A stretch of DNA of 7,468 nt, taken from contig JAWWBG010000136.1 in NCBI GenBank assembly GCA_033721095.1, forward strand, positions 1 to 7,468, read 5' to 3'. Under the pieces are notes generated by a model, which saw nothing but the letters and a program-made list of their open reading frames with translations, ran no database searches and was not told where the DNA came from. Positions within the stretch are counted from its first letter, which is position 1. The number at the start of each line of letters is the position of its first letter. Made by a program: the position numbers and the translations under genes. The stretch comes from JAWWBG01 sp033721095. Lineage in GTDB: Bacteria > Actinomycetota > Nitriliruptoria > Nitriliruptorales > Nitriliruptoraceae. Below are positions 1 to 5,699 of this stretch, piece after piece.

Positions 1-662
1 GGCACGGACGCGATGGTCCCCTCGAGGATCTTCAACAGGGCCTGCTGGACGCCCTCGCCCGACACGTCCCGGGTGATCGACGGGTTGTCGGACTTGCGGG
101 CGATCTTGTCGACCTCGTCGATGTAGATGATGCCCGTCTCGGCCTTCTTGATGTCGAAGTCCGCCGCCTGGATGAGCTTGAGGAGGATGTTCTCGACGTC
201 CTCGCCGACGTAGCCCGCCTCGGTCAGCGCCGTGGCATCGGCAATCGCGAACGGAACGTTGAGGAGGCGCGCGAGCGTCTGGGCGAGGAGCGTCTTGCCG
301 GAGCCGGTCGGGCCGAGCAGGAGGATGTTGGACTTCTGCAGCTCGACGTCGGAGCGATCGCCGGCACCGACCTGGACACGCTTGTAGTGGTTGTAGACGG
401 CGACGGCCAGCGTCTTCTTGGCAGCGTCCTGGCCGACCACGTAGTCGTTGAGGAAGTCGTAGATCTCGCGCGGCTTGGGCAGCTCGTCGAGGGCGAGGTC
501 GGGCGAGTCGGAGAGCTCCTCCTCGATGATCTCGTTGCAGAGCTCGATGCACTCGTCGCAGATGTAGACGCCGGGACCCGCGATGAGCTTCTTGACCTGC
601 TTCTGCGACTTGCCACAGAAGGAGCACTTGAGGAGCTCGCCGCCCTCTCCGAACTTGGCCAT
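1..662 (-). CDS. clpX: ClpX, ATP-dependent unfoldase subunit of ClpXP (C-terminus outside window)
   Basis: ClpX is the AAA+ unfoldase that recognises tagged cytoplasmic proteins and threads them into the ClpP chamber. The first ~220 residues are visible. The N-terminal zinc-binding domain has its four cysteines at C13, C16, C35 and C38. Next comes the LPKPREIYDFLNDYVVGQD linker into the AAA+ core at about 61-79. Walker A is GPTGSGKT at 117-124, the GYVGED pore loop is at 150-155, and Walker B is IIYIDE at 178-183. The SDNPSITRDVSGEGVQQALLK block (190-211) is typical of ClpX. The frame stays open to the window edge, so about half the protein lies to the left. The ATG start gives the standard N-terminus ahead of the zinc domain, and a GGAG lies 3 nt upstream. 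The gene is 169 nt downstream of the kinase gene on the same strand, so it could be reached by read-through or use its own promoter in that gap. Confidence 0.97.
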   Translation of the reverse strand, partial: MAKFGEGGELLKCSFCGKSQKQVKKLIAGPGVYICDECIELCNEIIEEELSDSPDLALDELPKPREIYDFLNDYVVGQDAAKKTLAVAVYNHYKRVQVGAGDRSDVELQKSNILLLGPTGSGKTLLAQTLARLLNVPFAIADATALTEAGYVGEDVENILLKLIQAADFDIKKAETGIIYIDEVDKIARKSDNPSITRDVSGEGVQQALLKILEGTIASV

Positions 663-682
663 CGTCTCCGGGTCCCTGTGTG

Positions 683-700
683 CGCCGGCTGCGGCCGGCG
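683..700 (-). promoter_or_regulatory. Perfect 7-bp hairpin in the clpX leader
   Basis: The arms CGCCGGC and GCCGGCG are perfectly complementary around a 4-nt loop. The hairpin ends 20 nt before the clpX ATG and about 13 nt before its GGAG. All seven pairs are G-C, so it should be stable in RNA. It could influence ribosome access or mRNA stability, or it could be a chance product of GC-rich sequence. No U-tract follows, so it is not a standard intrinsic terminator. Confidence 0.35.
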
Positions 701-803
701 GATCGAGGGTAACCCAGCCACCATCATCTCGACCCGGATGCCGGTCCCGGATGTGGACTGGCCTTGCGGAGGCAGGCGGCGGCAGCCTCCGGGCAGTGTC
801 GGA

Positions 804-825
804 CGCCGGTGTGGGCCCACCGTCG
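804..825 (-). terminator. Terminator-like hairpin directly after the kinase stop, without a U-tract
   Basis: CGCCGGTG (804-811) pairs with CACCGTCG (818-825), giving seven of eight pairs around a 6-nt loop. The loop region contains the perfect palindrome GTGGGCCCAC (811-820). The structure begins a few bases after the kinase TAG. On the minus strand the following bases are mixed, with no run of U. It may be a U-less terminator or a 3'-end stabiliser for the operon mRNA. Evidence is limited to symmetry and position. Confidence 0.3.
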
Positions 826-831
826 CCGGCC

Positions 832-2385
832 CTAGCCGGGCGGATAGCCCGTGACGCGCCGGATGGCCCGGTACAGGGGGCGCAGGCGCCCGTACAGCGG
901 CCGATAGACCTGTCGGTGCAGCGCGTCGTAGAGCTCGACGTTGGCCGGGATCGGCGTGAACACCTCCCCCACGTGGGTCATCGCCCTGGTGGCGGTCGCG
1001 AACGAGTCGTGCAGGCCGAGGCCGACGGCCGCGATCATCGCGGCCCCGAGACCCGATGTCTCGTGCACGTGCGGGCGAACGGCCGGCAGGTCGAAGATGT
1101 CGGCGGTCAGCTGCATGGCCGTGTCGGACTGGGAGCCACCGCCCGACACCCGCAGCTGCTCGAAGCGGGTGCGGGTACGACGCTGGATGGCGTCGGCGCC
1201 CTCACGCAGGGCGTGGGCAAGCCCTTCGAGGATCGCGCGGTAGACGTGCCCGCGCGTGTGGACGTCGCCGAAGCCGATGATGGCTCCCTTGGCCTCGGGG
1301 CCCGGGAAGCGGGCACCGGGCGACCAGTACGGCTGCACCGTCAAGCCCATCGCGCCGGGCGGGATGTCGCGGATGGCCTCCTCCAACAGTTCCTCGGCCG
1401 CGCGCCCCTGCTCGGCGGCGAGCGCGACCTCCCGGTGGGCGAACTCCTGCTTGAACCAGCTGACCATCCAGTAGCCGCGGAAGATCTGGACCTCGGGACT
1501 GAAGCGTCCGGGTTCGGCGGCCGGGTAGGCGGGGAGGAACCGAATGACCTCCAGGTACTTGTCGGTCGTCGTGTTCACGGTGGCCGTCGTCCCATAGGAC
1601 AGGCAGCCGATGGCGGGGCCGTCACAGCCAGAACCGAGGATCTCGCAGGCCTTGTCGGCGCCGCCGGCGATCACGGGCAGTCCCGCGGGGATGCCGGTCT
1701 GTTCGGACGCCTCCTCGGTGACGACGCCGAGCTGCTCGCCGGCAGGCACGAGCTCGGGCATCTGGTCGCGGCGGACTGCCAGCGCGTCCCATTGCCAGCC
1801 CCCGTCAGCCACCCAGTCGTGGGTGCGATAGTCGAAGGGGAACCGGCCGACCTGGCAGCTGACCGAGTCAGCGACCCGACCCGTCAGCCGGAAGTTCAGC
1901 CAGCCCGACAGCAGCAACAGCTTGTCGGCGCGAGCCGTCTCGGGCTCGTGCTCGGCGATCCAGTTGACCCAGGCCTGCTCCTGCAGCTCCCGAACGACGG
2001 GCCCGGCGCCGGCGAGGCGGAAGATCGTCGCCCACGGTTGGCCGATCCGGGGCAGTGTGGTCGCACGCCGTTGGTCGAGCCACGTGATCGCAGGCCGCAG
2101 CGGCTCGCCGTTGGCGTCGACGTAGATCCCCGTTCCACGCTGGGTGGTCACGGCCATGCCGCGGATGGCATCGCGATCGACACCGGGCTGGCGCCACAGC
2201 TGCTGGCAGGCGTCGACGACGGCATCCCAGTAGACGGCGGGGTCCTGCTCGGCCCAGCCCGGGTGTGGCGACACGTAGGGCTCGAAGGCGACCTGCGTCC
2301 GGGCGATCATCGTGCCGTCGGGATCGAAGACGAGGGCCCGGACCGACTGGGTGCCGTTGTCGATGGCCAGCAGTTGCTCGCTCAT
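832..2385 (-). CDS. FGGY-family carbohydrate kinase, substrate unknown (YgcE-like rather than GlpK-like)
   Basis: This 517-residue protein has the usual FGGY-kinase length and should phosphorylate a sugar or polyol with ATP in the cytoplasm. The N-terminal ATPase-like fold opens with IDNGTQS (8-14), where D9 sits in the phosphate-binding loop. GWAEQDP (43-49), TTQRGT (80-85) and ITWLDQRR (100-107) form the substrate side. The catalytic base is probably D244 in AGGADKACEILGSG. The C-terminal domain shows SYGTTATV (263-270), GGGSQS (415-420) and GLGAAMIAAVG (445-455). Against E. coli GlpK, R83 and the Trp near 102 are kept, but the glycerol-binding Glu84 is Gly84 and the DPYFSGTK block is missing, so plain glycerol kinase is unlikely. 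I chose the ATG at 2385 because it gives the family N-terminus. Its ATGA overlaps the dehydrogenase stop by 4 nt and no strong Shine-Dalgarno is seen, which points to translational coupling. The assignment to a YgcE-like subgroup is from memory. Confidence 0.9.
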   Translation of the reverse strand: MSEQLLAIDNGTQSVRALVFDPDGTMIARTQVAFEPYVSPHPGWAEQDPAVYWDAVVDACQQLWRQPGVDRDAIRGMAVTTQRGTGIYVDANGEPLRPAITWLDQRRATTLPRIGQPWATIFRLAGAGPVVRELQEQAWVNWIAEHEPETARADKLLLLSGWLNFRLTGRVADSVSCQVGRFPFDYRTHDWVADGGWQWDALAVRRDQMPELVPAGEQLGVVTEEASEQTGIPAGLPVIAGGADKACEILGSGCDGPAIGCLSYGTTATVNTTTDKYLEVIRFLPAYPAAEPGRFSPEVQIFRGYWMVSWFKQEFAHREVALAAEQGRAAEELLEEAIRDIPPGAMGLTVQPYWSPGARFPGPEAKGAIIGFGDVHTRGHVYRAILEGLAHALREGADAIQRRTRTRFEQLRVSGGGSQSDTAMQLTADIFDLPAVRPHVHETSGLGAAMIAAVGLGLHDSFATATRAMTHVGEVFTPIPANVELYDALHRQVYRPLYGRLRPLYRAIRRVTGYPPG

Positions 2386-3989
2386 GTGCGGGCTGCCGGA
2401 GGGCCGTAGTGGAGCTTCCAGAGGCTGTCGTAGCGCTGCAGTTTCTGGGCCCACTCCTCGTCGTCCCAGCGCAGCTCGTCCTGGCAGATCTGCCTGATCT
2501 GTTCGGCGTGGTCGAGGCCGCCGCGCGGAAGCAGGTTGCCGATGCGCGTGCGCCGCAGGAGCAGGTCGCCGAGGTGGTGGACCATCTCGGCGCGCGCGCC
2601 CCAGCGCACCTCGGCCAGGCAGTGGTCCACGCCGTCGAGGAGTGCCGCCTCGCCGTCCTGCGCGCCGTCGACGAGCCCTGCGAGCCTCGGCCCGTAGCGT
2701 CCCGCGAGACGCCGAGCCGCATCGGCGCCGAACCGAGCCACGAGCTCCCCCGTGACGGGCGGGGTCCGAAACGTCGGTCCCGTCGGCGACGGGCGATCCC
2801 CGATGACCGTTCCCGCGTGGTCGAGGGCGTCACGGGCGATCGAACGGAAGGTGGTCAGCTTGCCGCCGGTCACGGTGAGCAGGCCCTCCTCGAGCCAGAC
2901 CACGTGGTCGCGCGACTCCTTCGATGGGTCGGCGGCGCCGGTGTCGACGGTCGGGCGGACGCCCGCCCAGGTCGCGATGACGTCGCCACGTCCGACGGTC
3001 CCCGTGCCGAAGATCGTGTCCGGCACGGCCAGCAGGTAGTCGATCTCGCGTTCGGTGATCGAGGGCTCGTTGTCGAGGTCGGTCTCGTGGTCGAGGTCGG
3101 TCGTGCCCACGATCGTCGCACCCATCCATGGGTACACGTAGACGGGCCGACCGTCCTCGGGGTGCATGAACGTGACGGTGTGGGCGACGGGCACCTTCCA
3201 GGCCGGAAGGACGAGGTGGCTGCCGCGCAGGGGGCGAATGCGCTCGTCGTTGGTCCTGACGCCCTCGCGCAGTCGGTCGGCCCAGGCGCCCGTGGCGTTC
3301 ACGACCAGCTTGGCCGTCACCTCGGCCTGGGCGCCGGTGACGGCGTTGGTGACCTCGACGCCGCGAACGTTGCCCTTCGGGCCCCGGAAGACGGCGGTGA
3401 CGGGCGCGTGGTTGAGCCACGTGGCGCCGGCATCCTCCGCCGCCGACAGGACGCGCAGGACGAGCCGCGCATCGTCGACCCACGCGTCCTCGTAGTAGAG
3501 GGCGCCACGGGTTCGCGGATCCGACAGGCCCGGCACGAGGACGTCAAGCTCGTGTCGGGGCACCGGGCGGTGCGTCCGCGTGCCGGCGATCCGGTCGTAG
3601 GCGACGAGGCCCGCGCGCAGGACGTTCTTGGGTGGCCACTGGCCCTTGCGATCCAGCAGCAGGTAGCCGAAGGGCTCGACCAGCCCGGGCAGCTCGGACA
3701 GCAGCCATCGCCGTTCGAGGACGGATTCCCGGGTCAGGTCGAAGCGACCCTGCTTGAGGTAGCGCAGGCCGCCGTGAACCATCTTCGAGGACCGGCTCGA
3801 TGTCCCGGACGCAACGTCGTGCTGCTCGAGCAGGACCGCCTTGAGGCCACGGCGGGCGGCCTCCAGCAGGATGCCGGCGCCGGTGATGCCGCCGCCGACC
3901 ACGATGACGTCCCAGCCGCCGTCCTGCAATCGGGCCCAGCGCTCCCAGCGCGGCGCCACTGCGGGCAGGGGCTTGCCCGCGCCGCTCAC
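2382..3989 (-). CDS. glpD: Aerobic-type FAD-dependent glycerol-3-phosphate dehydrogenase
   Basis: The enzyme oxidises sn-glycerol 3-phosphate to dihydroxyacetone phosphate at the inner face of the membrane and passes electrons through FAD to quinone. The 535-residue length fits GlpD. The dinucleotide-binding motif DVIVVGGGITGAG is at 27-39, followed by E55 at the end of the second strand. The family signature SSRSSKMVHGGLRYL is at 64-78. Further marks are VNATGAWAD, IVGTTD ending near 298, AGVRP at 342-346 (R345 matches the substrate-phosphate Arg region) and VTGGKLTTFR at 373-382. The C-terminal DAO_C region carries LLLRRTRIG. The start is a GTG whose GTGA overlaps the upstream oxidoreductase TGA by 4 nt. 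An ATG 76 codons further up lies inside the upstream gene and gives non-homologous residues. The protein's own stop overlaps the kinase start. TDLDHE/TDLDNE (297-308) is a small in-frame duplication. A GlpD-like paralogue for a related phosphorylated polyol cannot be excluded. Confidence 0.93.
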   Translation of the reverse strand: MSGAGKPLPAVAPRWERWARLQDGGWDVIVVGGGITGAGILLEAARRGLKAVLLEQHDVASGTSSRSSKMVHGGLRYLKQGRFDLTRESVLERRWLLSELPGLVEPFGYLLLDRKGQWPPKNVLRAGLVAYDRIAGTRTHRPVPRHELDVLVPGLSDPRTRGALYYEDAWVDDARLVLRVLSAAEDAGATWLNHAPVTAVFRGPKGNVRGVEVTNAVTGAQAEVTAKLVVNATGAWADRLREGVRTNDERIRPLRGSHLVLPAWKVPVAHTVTFMHPEDGRPVYVYPWMGATIVGTTDLDHETDLDNEPSITEREIDYLLAVPDTIFGTGTVGRGDVIATWAGVRPTVDTGAADPSKESRDHVVWLEEGLLTVTGGKLTTFRSIARDALDHAGTVIGDRPSPTGPTFRTPPVTGELVARFGADAARRLAGRYGPRLAGLVDGAQDGEAALLDGVDHCLAEVRWGARAEMVHHLGDLLLRRTRIGNLLPRGGLDHAEQIRQICQDELRWDDEEWAQKLQRYDSLWKLHYGPPAART

Positions 3990-5581
3990 GGAACCAGCTT
4001 GCCGGGGTTCATGATCGACTCGGGATCGAACTCGCGGGCCAGGGCCTTGATCGCCCCGATGCCCAGCTCGCCCTTCTCGGCGGGTAGGTAGGGCGCGTGG
4101 TCGAGGCCGACGCCGTGCTGGTGGGAGATCGTCCCGCCGTTGGCCACGACGGCCTCCGACGCCGCCGCCTTGAGGCGCCGCCAGCGGTCCTCGGTCTCGT
4201 CGTAGTCGTCGGCACACCGAAACAGGTAGGTCGTGTAGATCGAGCAGCCCGACGTGTAGACATGCGACAGGTGGGTGAAGACGTGCACCTCCTCACCGTC
4301 GCTCGCGATGGCGTTGTGCAGGGCCGTCTCGATCGCCTCCATGAGGGTCGTGACGTTGGCCCAGTGGGTGGCCGTTTCGAGCGTGTCGATGGCCACGCCC
4401 CGCTCCCACATGCCGTGGCGGATGTAGGGCAGGTGGAAGCGGCTCTTCTCCCACTGCTTGCCGATGACCTGGCCGATGTGCACGCCGCCGAGGGGCTTGG
4501 CGATGCGGAGAGCCTGCCACTTGGCCATCCTGACCTGAGGACTGCTGCCGGTGATGCCGAGCATCATCATCGTCTTGCCGCTGCCGGCCCCGCGCTTGCC
4601 CAGGTACCGCTCGAGCAGGCCGATCACCCGGTCGCGGCCTGCGAGGGCGAGTTGCGTCTCGGTCTCGACGGGGTTGGACAATCGCAGCATCGACAAGGGG
4701 ACACGGGCCTGCGCCAACGCGCGCATGCCGGCGAGACCTGCCTCCCAGGAGGGGAAGAAGATCGTGTGGAACTGCTCGACCTCGGCGATGGGCGTCACGC
4801 GGACGGTGACGTCGGTGAGGATCCCGAGCCGGCCCTCGGAGCCGAGGACGATTTCGCGGATGTCGGTGCCGGCGCCGGATGCGGGCAGCGGCGGCACGTC
4901 GAGCGTGCCCACCGGTGACTCGAGCCGACCGCCCGCGAACAGGTCCTCGATCCGTCCGTAGCGCAGGGATTGCTGGCCCGACGACCGGGTGACGACCCAG
5001 CCGCCGAGCGTCGAGAGCTCGAACGATTGGGGGAAATGGCCAAGCGTGAAACCCCTGGCCCGCAGCTGGGACTCGACCTGGGGGCCGTTCGCTCCAGCCC
5101 CGATCGTTGCGAGGTGGCTCGTCGTGTCCAGGTCGCTCATCTGGTTGAGCCGGCTGAGGTCGACCGTCAGCACCGGCCGCTCCCCTGCCAGCGGCGTGAT
5201 GTGCCCGGCGACCGACGTGCCGCCGCCATACGGGATGAGGTGAACACCCTCGCGGTGGGCCCAGGTCATCAGCTCGCGGACCTGTTCGCCGCTGGTTGGG
5301 AAGGCGACGCCGTCGGGGAAGACCTCGAAGTTGCCGGACCGCATCCGCAGCCAGTCACCGAGCGACTGACCTCGCGCGTGCATGAGCCGGTCCCGTTCGC
5401 CCGTGACGACAAGCGGATGCTCTGGGAGCCGCGTGGGCGGAACAGTGCGCAACACCTTCTGGATCGTCGCGTCGGGCAGCGGCGAGGACGGTCCGATCCG
5501 CTCGGACAGAAAGCGACCCGCGGACTTGGGGACGGCGTAGTCGTGCGAGTCGTCCCCCCACCCGTTCCATCGCCGTGCCAT
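3986..5581 (-). CDS. FAD-binding oxidoreductase related to alkyldihydroxyacetonephosphate synthase (AGPS)
   Basis: This 531-residue flavoprotein belongs to the vanillyl-alcohol-oxidase fold and is closest to AGPS, which swaps the acyl group of acyl-DHAP for a fatty alcohol to start ether-lipid synthesis. It opens with RRWNGWGDD (3-11), an AGPS-type start. The FAD loop PYGGGTSV is at 117-124, GHFPQSFELSTLGGWVVTR at 181-199 and LGSEGRLGILT at 246-256. Aligned by eye to my memory of human AGPS, R419 matches R300, R515 matches R388, S527 matches T400, Y578 matches Y449, and the triple-His H615-617 matches H487-Q488-H489. The middle His is therefore Gln. I chose the ATG at 5581 because an AAGGG lies 5 nt upstream and AGPS similarity begins there. 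An in-frame ATG at 5695 would add 38 residues. No signal peptide is seen. Bacterial relatives include uncharacterised oxidases such as E. coli YgcU, so true AGPS activity is uncertain; a dehydrogenase acting on a phosphorylated polyol is the alternative. Confidence 0.88.
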   Translation of the reverse strand: MARRWNGWGDDSHDYAVPKSAGRFLSERIGPSSPLPDATIQKVLRTVPPTRLPEHPLVVTGERDRLMHARGQSLGDWLRMRSGNFEVFPDGVAFPTSGEQVRELMTWAHREGVHLIPYGGGTSVAGHITPLAGERPVLTVDLSRLNQMSDLDTTSHLATIGAGANGPQVESQLRARGFTLGHFPQSFELSTLGGWVVTRSSGQQSLRYGRIEDLFAGGRLESPVGTLDVPPLPASGAGTDIREIVLGSEGRLGILTDVTVRVTPIAEVEQFHTIFFPSWEAGLAGMRALAQARVPLSMLRLSNPVETETQLALAGRDRVIGLLERYLGKRGAGSGKTMMMLGITGSSPQVRMAKWQALRIAKPLGGVHIGQVIGKQWEKSRFHLPYIRHGMWERGVAIDTLETATHWANVTTLMEAIETALHNAIASDGEEVHVFTHLSHVYTSGCSIYTTYLFRCADDYDETEDRWRRLKAAASEAVVANGGTISHQHGVGLDHAPYLPAEKGELGIGAIKALAREFDPESIMNPGKLVP

Positions 5582-5586
5582 GCCGA

Positions 5587-5591
5587 CCCTT
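5587..5591 (-). promoter_or_regulatory. Ribosome binding site supporting the start at 5581
   Basis: AAGGG is placed 5 nt before the ATG at 5581. The alternative ATG at 5695 has only a GAGG 2 nt away or a GGGGA 10 nt away, both poor spacings. This decides the preferred start of the AGPS-like gene. Confidence 0.5.
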
Positions 5592-5699
5592 GCGCCGGCC
5601 GGAACCGTAGTTGGGAAACCCCGTCGAAGCCGTCGCCAGGCAACGCCGACGAACGGCACATCTTCCCAGCGGATCCCTCCGTCTCCGGCGGGCATCGCC

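Larger units (their letters stand above)
663..831 (-). other. Intergenic leader between the kinase gene and clpX, rich in hairpins
   Basis: This 169-nt stretch has no convincing gene. It holds three inverted repeats: 804-825 just after the kinase stop, 768-773 pairing with 785-790 (GGAGGC/GCCTCC around an 11-nt loop), and 683-700 close to the clpX start. The 8-mer CCCGGATG occurs twice, at about 733-740 and 747-754. I could not find a clear -35/-10 pair; the best -10-like hexamer, TACCCT at 711-706 on the minus strand, lacks a good -35 partner. The region probably ends or attenuates kinase transcription and carries the clpX 5' untranslated region, but this is inferred from position and symmetry only. 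Confidence 0.45.

Noticed and set aside
832..2385. Naming the kinase GlpK
   Set aside because: Key glycerol-contact residues of GlpK are absent, and the match is only at FGGY family level.
583..2409. 608-codon open frame on the plus strand antisense to the kinase gene
   Set aside because: It has no recognisable domain and its composition is that of a reverse frame of GC-rich coding DNA. The minus strand holds clear FGGY motifs and clpX across the same bases.
832..2454. Longer kinase starting at 2454
   Set aside because: It would add 23 residues inside glpD before the conserved LLAIDNGTQS start. The ATGA overlap at 2382-2385 is the better start.
1868..2833. 321-codon minus-strand frame spanning the glpD/kinase junction
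   Set aside because: It is an Arg/Ala/Ser-rich out-of-frame reading of two well-supported genes.
2265..4091. 608-codon open frame on the plus strand antisense to glpD
   Set aside because: Residues are dominated by R, G, A, V and D with no family motif, while the minus strand encodes unmistakable GlpD signatures. It is a GC-driven shadow.
2382..4217. Longer GlpD starting at the ATG at 4217
   Set aside because: The extra 76 residues lie inside the AGPS-like gene, are Arg/Pro-rich and resemble nothing in GlpD. The GTG at 3989 gives the expected N-terminus and a classic 4-nt overlap.
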